DNA of 64,000 bases from Flavobacterium sp. KACC 22763 (GTDB lineage Bacteria; Bacteroidota; Bacteroidia; Flavobacteriales; Flavobacteriaceae), in assembly GCF_028736155.1 (NCBI RefSeq), contig NZ_CP117879.1:62001-126000 (forward strand), written 5' to 3'. Under the pieces are notes generated by a model. It saw nothing but the letters and a program-made list of their open reading frames with translations. It was not told where the DNA came from and did not search any database. Each line of letters opens with the position of its first letter. The stretch's first letter is position 1. This document shows, piece after piece, positions 53,772 to 63,831 of the stretch. Both the position numbers and the translations under genes were made by a program.

Positions 53772-53805
53772 AAAAAAAGGACAACCTTTTGAGTTGTCCT
53801 TTTTG
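53772..53805 (-). terminator. icd terminator
   Basis: AAAAGGACAAC at 53775-53785 pairs with GTTGTCCTTTT at 53793-53803, a perfect 11-bp stem with an A run that becomes a T run on the minus strand. Confidence 0.88.
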
Positions 53806-53834
53806 TTTATTTAGAAATACAGATGTATTCTGAA

Positions 53835-56066
<2,232 letters not shown>

Positions 56067-56277
56067 TTATAATCGTATCGTCAGGAGTTAACGATGTAAA
56101 AGATATATTCGGCTCAAAATGAGCGGAGCAAATATAATAAAATCACAACGAAAACGGTTGAGTTTTGAAGAGAAATGATGAAATTAACAGATTGTTATTT
56201 CGAGCTCGTTAAATTGCTAAATCGATGATTTTGGTATTAAAAAATTACAGTTTTGATAGTGATGAAAATAGAACATA

Positions 56278-56316
56278 AAAAAAACTCGTTTCAAGCAGTA
56301 TGAAACGAGTTTTTTA
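56278..56316 (-). terminator. rplS terminator
   Basis: AAAAAACTCGTTTCA at 56279-56293 pairs with TGAAACGAGTTTTTT at 56301-56315, a perfect 15-bp stem with a seven-base loop. It works in both directions, but only rplS ends here. Confidence 0.9.
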
Positions 56317-56334
56317 TAACATTTTGATAAATGA

Positions 56335-56685
56335 TTATCTTCTTTTATCTTTAATCTTAGCTTTTTTACCAGTAAGTTGTCTGAAGTAGAAAATTCTAGC
56401 TCTACGTACAGCACCTTTCTTGTTAACTTCGATTTTTTGTAAAGCTGGTAAGTTTACTGGGAAGATACGCTCAACACCAACAGATCCAGACATTTTACGG
56501 ATAGTAAAAGTTTCTGTAACTCCAGAACCTCTTCTTTGAATCACAACTCCTTTAAAGAACTGAGTTCTTGTTTTTTCACCCTCTTTAATTTCGTAGAAAA
56601 CAGTGATTGTGTCTCCAGCTCCGAAATCTGGGAAATCTTTTTTAGCAACGAATTCGTCTTGAACGAATTTTAATAAATCTGCCAT
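56335..56685 (-). CDS. rplS: 50S ribosomal protein L19
   Basis: A 116-residue bL19 of the large ribosomal subunit, at the interface with the small subunit. Visible features: FGAGDTITVFYEIKEGEKTR, TQFFKGVVIQRRGSGVTETF, the TIRKMSGSVGVERIFPVN core and a basic tail RARIFYFRQLTGKKAKIKDK. In many bacteria rplS follows trmD; here the two are separated by an AraC and an agmatine-deiminase-like gene. A leader of about 67 bases precedes the ATG. Confidence 0.97.
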   Translation of the reverse strand: MADLLKFVQDEFVAKKDFPDFGAGDTITVFYEIKEGEKTRTQFFKGVVIQRRGSGVTETFTIRKMSGSVGVERIFPVNLPALQKIEVNKKGAVRRARIFYFRQLTGKKAKIKDKRR

Positions 56686-56765
56686 GATAATTTAAATTAT
56701 GGTTTTATATTAGAGCAACATGCACGGATCTCGCCAGAGGTTGGTCAAATTCGGGTGCAAATGTA
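56686..56765 (-). promoter_or_regulatory. rplS promoter and structured leader candidate
   Basis: On the minus strand a TACATTTG -7 element lies at 56758-56765, so the transcript should begin near 56752 and carry a leader of about 67 bases. The leader contains GACCAACCTCTGGCGAGATC, followed by CGTGCATGTTGC. CAAC can pair with GTTG, and UCU with AGA inside. A ribosomal-protein leader bound by L19 has, to my memory, been proposed for Flavobacteria. I could not align it here, so this is a candidate. Confidence 0.4.
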
Positions 56766-56861
56766 AAAAATAATTATAAATTATGAATTATAAATTGTAA
56801 ATTATTTTAACTTGTTGATAAAAAGGTTTTTATGTTGTGGTTTAGATTAAGTAATAGTCTC

Positions 56862-56901
56862 AGTTTTCAGTCTCAGTTACTGAACACTGAGACTGAAAAC
56901 T
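56862..56901. repeat. Inverted repeat AGTTTTCAGTCTCAGT, copy 1
   Basis: AGTTTTCAGTCTCAGT at 56862-56877 is perfectly matched by ACTGAGACTGAAAACT at 56886-56901. It lies just after the stop of the agmatine-deiminase-like gene. The left arm is identical to that of copy 2 at 58959-59005, on the other side of the two-gene module. Confidence 0.88.
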
Positions 56902-56907
56902 AAAATC

Positions 56908-58029
56908 TTACTTCGGCTGTTGCTGTGTAACACAATGAATCATTCCTCCGTTTGCATATAAATTTCGAACATCAATACCAATTACTTTTCGAGTAGGATA
57001 CAAACTTTGAATTAGCTGATTAGCCACAACGTCATTGGGATCATTATAATTTGGAACTAGAACAACAGTGTTTCCAATATAAAAGTTTACATAAGAACCT
57101 TTGTATCCTAAGTTTTTACCGTAAGTTGTAACAACATTATTTTTAGACAATGGCAATTTTAAGAAAGTATAATTTTTACCATTTTTATCTTTTGAGTTGT
57201 ATAAAGTACTAATGTCATTTTGAGGAACTTCCCAATACAATAAATCATTTTCATTCATGGTTACAATAGTGTTTTTATTGCCAAAACGAGCAAATCCATC
57301 AATATGCATGTCCGTAATTTCTCTTCCTGCTTTGCCGTCTAACCAAATAAAATGAGTTGTTCCAAGATATTTTTTAAAATTCGCTTCGGCTTGCTGCTGC
57401 GTCATTGAAGGGTTTCGATTTGAATTTAATATTGAACTTTTGGTAGCCATTAAAGTACCATTTCCATCTATTTCTACAGCTCCACCTTCATTAATCATTG
57501 TTTTGTTTAAATCTACAATTGTAATTTTTTGATCTGAAGCGATTTGGGAAGGAATCATGTCGCAATTTTGAAAAGCAGCTTTTTTGCCCCAACCATTAAA
57601 TCCCCAATCTTGAATAACTAATTGATTGTTTTTGTCTTTTACATAAATTGGCCCATTATCTCTTACCCAAACGTCATCGGTTTTATAAATTTTAAATTCA
57701 ATAGAAGATAATGAAACTCCAGATTCTTGTAATAAAGCTTCAATACGGCTTTTCTCGACAAGGTCGTAGGCAATAATAAAAACTTTTTCACTTGTTATTA
57801 GTGATTTAGTCATGGCGATCCATGTTGCGTCTAAATCATTTCTGTAATCAATTCCATATTGATATTGATGTGGCCATTGAAGCCAAGTTCCTTCATGTGG
57901 AGCCGATTCTTCTGGCATTGTGTACATAACTTCGGTATTTTCTATTTTATCTGTAATTATATTCATTTCATCCCCTTGACAAGAAGAGATTAGAGGAATT
58001 AATAATAATGTAAAAAAAAGTTTTTTCAT
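56908..58029 (-). CDS. Agmatine deiminase / peptidylarginine deiminase family lipoprotein
   Basis: A 373-residue guanidino-group-modifying enzyme of the PAD_porph/agmatine deiminase family. Visible: EESAPHEGTWLQWPHQYQYG, DDVWVRDNGPIYV, NEGGAVEIDGNG, MHIDGFARF (catalytic His) and the nucleophile Cys in NGGMIHCVTQQQ near the C-terminus. A lipobox (LISSCQG, Cys near residue 18) means it is exported and membrane-anchored, so it is likely to act on external arginine-type substrates rather than on cytoplasmic agmatine. It is paired with the AraC regulator gene upstream. Confidence 0.88.
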   Translation of the reverse strand: MKKLFFTLLLIPLISSCQGDEMNIITDKIENTEVMYTMPEESAPHEGTWLQWPHQYQYGIDYRNDLDATWIAMTKSLITSEKVFIIAYDLVEKSRIEALLQESGVSLSSIEFKIYKTDDVWVRDNGPIYVKDKNNQLVIQDWGFNGWGKKAAFQNCDMIPSQIASDQKITIVDLNKTMINEGGAVEIDGNGTLMATKSSILNSNRNPSMTQQQAEANFKKYLGTTHFIWLDGKAGREITDMHIDGFARFGNKNTIVTMNENDLLYWEVPQNDISTLYNSKDKNGKNYTFLKLPLSKNNVVTTYGKNLGYKGSYVNFYIGNTVVLVPNYNDPNDVVANQLIQSLYPTRKVIGIDVRNLYANGGMIHCVTQQQPK

Positions 58030-58134
58030 CTTAGTTGATTTGTTTTTAAATATTTAGTGCCTTTTTGTACCGATAACTTGACGGGACAAATGTATTTCTA
58101 AATAGTAATTGAGAAGTTGTCCAAAATGGACAAT

Positions 58135-58950
58135 TTAAATAAGAGGAATATAAATAGCTGTAAGATAATCAGCTGGCGTTTTGCAATTTGAATCGTTTTT
58201 GATGTATTGTTCAATAACTGGTAAATGAGATATTTCAAAATCATTACTTAGGAACCATCCGCCAAAAATTTGCTGATAAGTGTCCTCCAGGGTTTCATAA
58301 GATCCTTGATGAAAAAAACGGGCATATCTGCCGCCAAAAAGTTTTTTTGTTGGAAGATTTCTAATAAGAGCTTCAGTAACGATACAGGCTTCATACGTAC
58401 ATTTCGATTTTTCGGTAATTAGAATATCGTCTGTAATAATACCAAAGTAATCTGAAATGGGTTCTGCAATTTCATTTTCTAATAGAGAATCCCAAAGAGT
58501 TTCTATCTCAGGATTAATGTATGAAGTTTTGCAGCTGGAATAATAAGCGGTTATTTCTGGAACAAAAACAATTTCAGGTTCTAAAATGCAAACAACAAGT
58601 TCTTTTGGGTGAAAATCATTTAAAAGAAATTCTTTTTGATTTCGTGCAGCAGAAGGAGAACGTTTAAAATGTTTTTTGAAAGTCTTGGAAAAAGACTGTA
58701 CATCAGCAAAACCAACTTCAAGAGCAATATCTGAAACTTGTTTATTAGAGTATAAAAGTTTTTTATATCCGTTTTCTACTTTCAGTCGAGTCTGATAAGC
58801 ACCAATAGTTTCTTGAAACAAAGAATAAAAAACACGCTGTAAATTTCGGTAAGAATAGCTGGAAATATCTTCAAGAGCACTTATTGAGATAATTTGATTG
58901 TAATTTGTCTCAATATAATTGCGAGTATTATAAATTCGTTTTAGATTCAT
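58135..58950 (-). CDS. AraC-family regulator with GyrI-like C-terminal domain
   Basis: A 271-residue regulator. The N-terminal double HTH covers residues 1-100: ISALEDISSYSYRNLQRVF, YKKLLYSNKQVSDIALEVGF and SFSKTFKKHFKRSPSA. The C-terminal GyrI/effector domain begins LVVCILEPEIVFVPEITAYY. Here the HTH comes first, the Rob/SoxS-like order. It lies upstream of the deiminase gene on the same strand (105-base gap) and may control it. Confidence 0.9.
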   Translation of the reverse strand: MNLKRIYNTRNYIETNYNQIISISALEDISSYSYRNLQRVFYSLFQETIGAYQTRLKVENGYKKLLYSNKQVSDIALEVGFADVQSFSKTFKKHFKRSPSAARNQKEFLLNDFHPKELVVCILEPEIVFVPEITAYYSSCKTSYINPEIETLWDSLLENEIAEPISDYFGIITDDILITEKSKCTYEACIVTEALIRNLPTKKLFGGRYARFFHQGSYETLEDTYQQIFGGWFLSNDFEISHLPVIEQYIKNDSNCKTPADYLTAIYIPLI

Positions 58951-58958
58951 TTTTTTTT

Positions 58959-59005
58959 AGTTTTCAGTCTCAGTTTTATCGGGTTGAATACTGCGACTGA
59001 AAACT
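58959..59005. repeat. Inverted repeat AGTTTTCAGTCTCAGT, copy 2
   Basis: The left arm AGTTTTCAGTCTCAGT (58959-58974) is identical to that of copy 1; the right arm ACTGCGACTGAAAACT (58990-59005) has one mismatch. It sits between trmD and the AraC gene. Confidence 0.85.
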
Positions 59006-59015
59006 GACCACTTTT

Positions 59016-59696
59016 TTAGTGTCCTTCCAATAAATCTGGACGTCTATTTTTAGTATGTTCGTATGCCATGTCTTCACGCCACTTATCGATTTTAGCCGCA
59101 TGACCGCTGGTTAAAACCTCTGGAACTTTCCATCCTTTATAGTCTGCAGGCCTTGTGTAAATTGGACCTGACAACAAATTGTCCTGAAAACTATCGGTCA
59201 ATGCTGAGGTTTCGTCGCTTAAAACACCAGGAATTAATCTGATTAAGGCATCAGATAAAACTATGGCTCCCAATTCTCCTCCAGATAACACATAATCTCC
59301 AATTGAGATTTCTTTTGTGATGAAATGATCTCTAACTCTTTGATCAACACCTTTATAATGTCCGCATAAAATGATAATGTTTTCATACATAGACATTTTA
59401 TTTGCCATTTTCTGGTTTAAAGTTTCGCCGTCAGGAGACATATAAATTACTTCGTCATATTCGCGTTGGCTTTTCAAATGTGTGATGCAGTCGTCTATAG
59501 GCTGAATTGTCATTACCATTCCAGCGCCTCCGCCAAAAGGATAATCATCTACGCTTTTCTGTCTGTTTGTACTGTAATCACGAAGATTGTGAAAATGCAC
59601 TTCGACCAAACCTTTATCTATGGCGCGTTTCATAATGGAAGCCTCAAACGGACTTCTTAATAATTCAGGTAAAAGAGTAATAATGTCAATTCGCAT
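59016..59696 (-). CDS. trmD: tRNA (guanine(37)-N1)-methyltransferase
   Basis: A 226-residue SPOUT methyltransferase that methylates G37 next to the anticodon and prevents frameshifting. It starts [13 protein letters not shown]. The knotted SAM site shows [33 protein letters not shown] and [20 protein letters not shown]; the C-terminal [13 protein letters not shown] is also conserved. I use ATG 59696, since the TTG at 59732 would start inside a TATCTTTG -7 element (59722-59729). In most bacteria rplS would follow directly; here a two-gene module intervenes. Confidence 0.96.
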   Translation of the reverse strand: MRIDIITLLPELLRSPFEASIMKRAIDKGLVEVHFHNLRDYSTNRQKSVDDYPFGGGAGMVMTIQPIDDCITHLKSQREYDEVIYMSPDGETLNQKMANKMSMYENIIILCGHYKGVDQRVRDHFITKEISIGDYVLSGGELGAIVLSDALIRLIPGVLSDETSALTDSFQDNLLSGPIYTRPADYKGWKVPEVLTSGHAAKIDKWREDMAYEHTKNRRPDLLEGH

Positions 59697-59877
59697 CTTT
59701 ATTCGATAATTTTCTTGCTGGCAAAGATACAAATAATGCTATTGAGTCTTTTGGTAATAATTATATAACATACTTGTTAAATTGTGTAAAAGTTAATGTT
59801 GTAATTTTATTTATCATTACGATCTTAATTATCAGTGGATAACAACCAAATCCAAACGTAAATTCAAATACTTAATA

Positions 59878-60234
59878 ATGAAAAAAACAATATTAATGTC
59901 CGCATTGCTTGCACTTTTTGTATTCTCCTGTGCAAGTACTAGCTCAGCTACGGTCGCTGTGGGAGAAGCTAAATCGAAAGTGCTAAAAACTTTAGGAAAT
60001 CCTGTAAGAACTTTAGATAATAATCAAAATGGAGAAATTCTTGTTTATGCCGATCAAGTCTTTACTGAAGATGGAACAACGTCATTGGCAGGAGCAAATT
60101 ATTGGCGTTACAATTATGTGTACATAAATAAAGAAGGTAAAGTTACATCAACGCGACAAGAGAAACAGAATTATCCGCCACAGGCAATTGATTCGGCAAA
60201 AATGCAGGGAATGAATTTGTTGACTGCAAAATAA
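59878..60234 (+). CDS. Small lipoprotein
   Basis: A 118-residue lipoprotein: MKKTILMSALLALFVFSCAS with Cys near residue 18. The mature part reads VAVGEAKSKVLKTLGNPVRT, then YWRYNYVYINKEGKVTSTRQ. The GxxKxxVLxxLGxP pattern followed by strands resembles the BamE/SmpA-like small fold, but the sequence is too short to be sure. It lies next to the REP-like array. Confidence 0.72.
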   Translation: MKKTILMSALLALFVFSCASTSSATVAVGEAKSKVLKTLGNPVRTLDNNQNGEILVYADQVFTEDGTTSLAGANYWRYNYVYINKEGKVTSTRQEKQNYPPQAIDSAKMQGMNLLTAK

Positions 60235-60237
60235 AAT

Positions 60238-60623
60238 GTAGTCCCTACGGGACAAAATCGACGTGATTGATTTTTTTGTGCTACCGATATTTTGTTCCTG
60301 ACGGAACTTGTGCTCTTTTTCATGAATATTTTCTAGCGATATTTCGTTCCTAACGGAACATGTTCCATTCATGCTTTCAAAATTTGTTGATATTTTGTTC
60401 CCAATGGAACTAGATATGTCGGATTTTTTAGGATGATATTATTTTATTATGTTATCGATATTTTGTTCTTGACAGGATATTTTAATTTAGAACATAATCA
60501 AAAAAAAGAAAGATAATTCTTTCTTTTTTTAGTTATATTTGTGCGGCATAAAAATATTCCGCTAGGAATAAAATATCGGTAGAAAAAAAAATAGTAAAAG
60601 GATTAATGTCCCGTAGGGACTAC
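60238..60623. repeat. Array of seven REP-like hairpins in front of a Y1 transposase gene
   Basis: Units have a CGATATTTT tail followed by a small hairpin such as GTTCCTGACGGAAC. Units: 60238-60260 (reverse, GTCCC/GGGAC stem), 60285-60307, 60337-60359, 60388-60410 and 60456-60478 (forward), 60556-60578 (reverse, ATTCC/GGAAT stem) and 60608-60623 (forward, diverged tail). The first and last share a perfect 16-base inverted match, GTCCCGTAGGGACTAC. Stems differ by paired changes. The 392-base spacer holds no gene. Confidence 0.85.
60500..60541 (+). promoter_or_regulatory. Internal hairpin and -7 element before the transposase gene
   Basis: An A-rich AGAAAGA arm (60507-60513) pairs with TCTTTCT (60518-60524) and is flanked by A and T runs, a terminator-like hairpin. 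A good TATATTTG -7 element follows at 60534-60541, but without a clear TTG upstream. This could insulate the transposase gene from read-through and give it its own weak promoter. Confidence 0.45.
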
Positions 60624-60626
60624 ATC

Positions 60627-61088
60627 ATGGCAAATACATATACACAAATTCATATTCATTTTGTTTTCGCTGTAAAATATAGAAGGGCGATGATTCACAA
60701 AAATTGGAAAGATGAATTGTTTAAGTATATTTCAGGCATCATAAAAAATAACAATCATAAACTTTTGGCTATAAAAGGAGTTTCAGATCATATTCATATT
60801 TTGATCGGAATAAGACCTGTGCAGTCTATCTCGGAATTGATGAAAAGTGTAAAACAAAATTCATCAAAATGGATAAATGAAAATAAATTTGCGAATAATC
60901 ATTTTGAGTGGCAAGAAGGATATGGAGCATTTTCATATAGCAAATCTCAATTAAACGCTGTTATCGCTTATATCGAAAATCAAGAACAACATCATAAAAA
61001 GAAAACATTTAGGGAGGAATACATTAACTTTCTTGAAAAATTTGAAGTCGATTATGATGAAAAGTTTATTTTTAAGGAATTAATTTAA
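60627..61088 (+). CDS. Y1 (HUH) transposase, IS200-like / REP-associated
   Basis: A 153-residue single-domain HUH enzyme of the Y1_Tnp family. The HxH metal pair is in DHIHILIG (His55, His57), and the likely nucleophile Tyr115 is in AVIAYIENQEQHHKKK. EWQEGYGAFSYSKSQ precedes it. The enzyme cuts single-stranded DNA at hairpin structures. I use ATG 60627; the ATG at 60606 starts inside a hairpin. There is no tnpB gene and no right-end structure before the next gene 17 bases on, so it looks like a settled REP-associated transposase rather than a mobile IS. The frame is intact. Confidence 0.88.
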   Translation: MANTYTQIHIHFVFAVKYRRAMIHKNWKDELFKYISGIIKNNNHKLLAIKGVSDHIHILIGIRPVQSISELMKSVKQNSSKWINENKFANNHFEWQEGYGAFSYSKSQLNAVIAYIENQEQHHKKKTFREEYINFLEKFEVDYDEKFIFKELI

Positions 61089-61105
61089 TATTCTTTAATC
61101 TGAAT

Positions 61106-61642
61106 ATGACTTCACCAAAAATAAAAATCCTTGCTATATCTGGAAGTACAAGAAGTAATTCTAGTAACTTTAAAATTCTGAAATACATTTCAAATTGCTT
61201 AAAACCTGAATTTGAAGTAGAGTTTTTTGAAGATTTAGAACGTCTTCCGCATTTTAATCCAGATTTAGATACAGATAATCCTCCCCAAGAAATCACTTTA
61301 TTTAGAAATAAAATTATAAATGCTAATGGCGTTATCATTTGCACGCCCGAATATGTGTTTAGTCTTCCTGGAAGTTTGAAAAATGCTTTAGAGTGGTGCG
61401 TTTCAACCACTATTTTTTCAAATAAAAAGACAGGTCTAATTACAGCTTCAGCTTCTGGCGAAATGGGACACGAACAGCTTTTGTTGGTAATGAAAACAAT
61501 CGAGGCTAAATTTGATGATGCAACACAACTTTTAATTCAAGGAGTACGAGGAAAAGTTAACGCTGAAGGAGAAATCGTTTCGGAAGAAACTGCAAATGCA
61601 CTTCAAAACTTTGCAGAAAACTTTAAGAATCAATTTTTATAA
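61106..61642 (+). CDS. NADPH-dependent FMN reductase-like protein
   Basis: A 178-residue flavodoxin-fold protein of the NADPH_FMN_reductase family (ArsH/ChrR/WrbA-like). The FMN phosphate site is AISGSTRSNSSNFKIL (residues 10-25), and the flavin-ring site is CTPEYVFSLPGSLKNALEWC (around residue 79). Members reduce flavins, quinones or azo compounds. The gene begins 17 bases after the transposase stop and may be read from the same transcript. Confidence 0.88.
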   Translation: MTSPKIKILAISGSTRSNSSNFKILKYISNCLKPEFEVEFFEDLERLPHFNPDLDTDNPPQEITLFRNKIINANGVIICTPEYVFSLPGSLKNALEWCVSTTIFSNKKTGLITASASGEMGHEQLLLVMKTIEAKFDDATQLLIQGVRGKVNAEGEIVSEETANALQNFAENFKNQFL

Positions 61643-61674
61643 TATATTTACTTTCTGAAATTTAAATCATTCAA

Positions 61675-62547
61675 ATGATTAGCAGAAGAAACTTTATCGT
61701 AACCACAGGTCTTGCTGCAACTGCAGTTTTGGCTTCACCATCATTTGCACTTTCTATGAATAAAAAAGAAATAGGTTTACAGCTGTATACGCTTCGCGAT
61801 GAATTTCCTAAAGATGTAAAAGGAACTTTAGAAAAAGTAGCAAAAGCAGGCTATACCACTGTCGAGACATACGGTTTTTCAATCAAAGATCAGTTTTGGG
61901 GATTAACGCCTCAAGAATTAAAAAAGATTCTGGATGAAAACGGACTAAAAGCAGTTAGCGGGCATTACAATCTTGGAAGTTTCTTATATGACGGAAATAC
62001 TACAGAATTAGTCGCTTCTATTGAAGCCGCAAAGATTCTAAATAATGAATTTTTGGTTATTCCGTGGGTCGATGAACCTTTTAGAAGAAATATCGAAGAT
62101 TATAAAAAGATTGCAGCGCGTGTAAACGAAGCTGCAAAAATGTGCAAAAAAGCAGGCTTGAAACTGGCTTATCATAATCATGATTTTGAGTTTCAAAAAC
62201 ATGATGGCGTTACAGGCTACGAAATTTTATTAAAGGAAACTGATAAAGATTTGGTTTATTTTGAATTGGATTTATATTGGGTAATTCATTCTGGAAATGA
62301 TCCATTAAAACTTTTCAAAGAAAATCCAGGCCGTTTCAAAATGTGGCATGTAAAAGATAAAGACAAGAAAAATAATGATTTAAATACTGAAGTTGGTTCG
62401 GGAACAATCGATTTTAAACCTTTCTTCGCGGCAGCAAAACAATCAGGAATGATTCATTTTTTTGTAGAACAGGAAAATAATTTTGCTTCAAATTCTTTTG
62501 AATCGATAAAAATGAGCTGTGGTTTTATTTCGAAAAATTTAGTCTAA
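61675..62547 (+). CDS. Tat-exported sugar phosphate isomerase/epimerase-like protein
   Basis: A 290-residue AP-endonuclease-2-like TIM barrel. The N-terminus has a Tat signal (SRRNFIVTTGLAATAVLASP) with twin Arg. The barrel shows IGLQLYTLRDEF, AGYTTVETYGF, LKLAYHNHDFEF, LDLYWVIHSG and MWHVKDKD, with metal-binding His, Asp and Glu residues at expected places. Such exported members in Bacteroidota act on inositol or modified sugars. No partner genes are near, so the substrate is open. Confidence 0.87.
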   Translation: MISRRNFIVTTGLAATAVLASPSFALSMNKKEIGLQLYTLRDEFPKDVKGTLEKVAKAGYTTVETYGFSIKDQFWGLTPQELKKILDENGLKAVSGHYNLGSFLYDGNTTELVASIEAAKILNNEFLVIPWVDEPFRRNIEDYKKIAARVNEAAKMCKKAGLKLAYHNHDFEFQKHDGVTGYEILLKETDKDLVYFELDLYWVIHSGNDPLKLFKENPGRFKMWHVKDKDKKNNDLNTEVGSGTIDFKPFFAAAKQSGMIHFFVEQENNFASNSFESIKMSCGFISKNLV

Positions 62548-62556
62548 TTCCTGTTC

Positions 62557-63465
62557 ATGAAGAAACTTCTTTTATTGGTATTTGTAATTCTTTTGTCTTG
62601 TCAATCTAATAAAAAAGAAAAGACAAATTTAAAGCCACCGCCAGTTCCGCAGCAAATTTTACCGCCTCAACCTTATTTCATAGATATTAAAATTAATGAT
62701 GTTAAACTTGGGAAACCCGCCTATGGTGATTGGTTGTTTTCTCATAAAGAAAACGGACAAAGTTTCGAACAATTTGTTAGAACTAAACATGTTGTTCCAA
62801 CAAAAGAAGAAAACATTATTTATTTGCAGCCTATAGGAAAGTTCAATTCAATGCAAATAAAACAAATTGAATTAGTTCGTCAGTATCTGCAAATATTTTT
62901 TCAGTTGGAAACTAAGGTTTTAGAAAATGTTTCAAATGAGATTATTCCAAATCATGCCAGACGGATGGGAGACGTTGGGCAAGAACAGTTTTTAGCTGGA
63001 TATATTTTGACCGATGTTTTAAAAGAAGAAAAACCTAATAAAAGAATTGCTTTAATGGCAATAACTGAAAAAGATTTGTATCCAAAACCCGAATGGAATT
63101 ATGTTTTTGGATTGGCATCTTATAGAGATAAAATCGCAGTAAGTTCTATGTATAGAATGCAAAAAGAAGCCGATTTTAATTTAGGTTTAGAACGATTGCT
63201 GAAAATTTGTTCGCATGAAATAGGGCATATGTTTGGTCTACATCATTGTATTGAAGCCAGTTGTGTTATGAATGGTACAAATAGTATGATAGAAACAGAT
63301 TCACATTCTATTAGATTGTGTTCTCTCTGTCAAAGAAAATTAAATTCAGGGTTTAATTATGATAATGTAAAACGATTGAAAGAGCTTAAAGAATACTTTA
63401 AAGAAAATAATCTTGATGAAGGATTAATGCTAATGGAAAAAGATCTTAAATCAATTAAAAAATAA
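62557..63465 (+). CDS. Archaemetzincin-family zinc peptidase, lipoprotein
   Basis: A 302-residue zinc protease. The signal is LLLVFVILLSCQSNKK with Cys near residue 15, so it is a lipoprotein. The archaemetzincin signature is clear near residue 221: CSHEIGHMFGLHHC, then SCVMNG and CSLCQRKL. HExxHxxGxxH binds the catalytic zinc, the Met is the Met-turn, and the four Cys make a second, structural zinc site. A proline-rich linker follows the signal. The substrate is unknown. It starts ten bases after the TIM-barrel gene and is followed seven bases later by a cupin gene. Confidence 0.9.
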   Translation: MKKLLLLVFVILLSCQSNKKEKTNLKPPPVPQQILPPQPYFIDIKINDVKLGKPAYGDWLFSHKENGQSFEQFVRTKHVVPTKEENIIYLQPIGKFNSMQIKQIELVRQYLQIFFQLETKVLENVSNEIIPNHARRMGDVGQEQFLAGYILTDVLKEEKPNKRIALMAITEKDLYPKPEWNYVFGLASYRDKIAVSSMYRMQKEADFNLGLERLLKICSHEIGHMFGLHHCIEASCVMNGTNSMIETDSHSIRLCSLCQRKLNSGFNYDNVKRLKELKEYFKENNLDEGLMLMEKDLKSIKK

Positions 63466-63472
63466 ATAGAAA

Positions 63473-63814
63473 ATGGCAACAAGTAAAGAATTTATAAAAG
63501 GAGACGAAATCGAGTGGGAAGTAGTCGGTGAAGGAATTAAGCGTAAGATTTTGGCTTTTGATGAAAGAGTAATGTTGGTAAACGTTCATTTTGAAAAAGG
63601 CGGAATTGGTACTTTGCACGATCATTATCATTCTCAAGTTACATACATTGCAAGCGGAAAATTTGATGTTACAATCAGCGGAGTAACCCAGACTCTAAAA
63701 GAAGGCGATAGTTTTTATATTCCGCCTCACGCTGTTCATGGAGTTGTATGTTTGGAAACGGGCATGCTGACAGATGTTTTCAGTCCTGCACGAGAAGATT
63801 TTTTACAATATTAA
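63473..63814 (+). CDS. Cupin-domain protein
   Basis: A 113-residue single-cupin protein. The metal-binding motif 1 reads LHDHYHSQVTYIASGKFDV (His, His and Gln/His in place), and motif 2 is GDSFYIPPHAVHGVV. Such small cupins include pectin-degradation proteins (KdgF type) and dioxygenases, so no activity is assigned. It is closely spaced behind the archaemetzincin gene, probably the last gene of a run starting at 61675. A long hairpin follows. Confidence 0.87.
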   Translation: MATSKEFIKGDEIEWEVVGEGIKRKILAFDERVMLVNVHFEKGGIGTLHDHYHSQVTYIASGKFDVTISGVTQTLKEGDSFYIPPHAVHGVVCLETGMLTDVFSPAREDFLQY

Positions 63815-63831
63815 AAATAAAAAATCAGTAA

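Noticed and set aside
60238..60623. CRISPR array
   Set aside because: The repeated units are short hairpins in mixed orientation with irregular spacing and spacer lengths, and there are no cas genes.
60606..60626. Upstream ATG of the transposase gene
   Set aside because: The seven added codons coincide with the GTCCCGTAGGGAC hairpin; the family N-terminus is MANTYTQIH at 60627.
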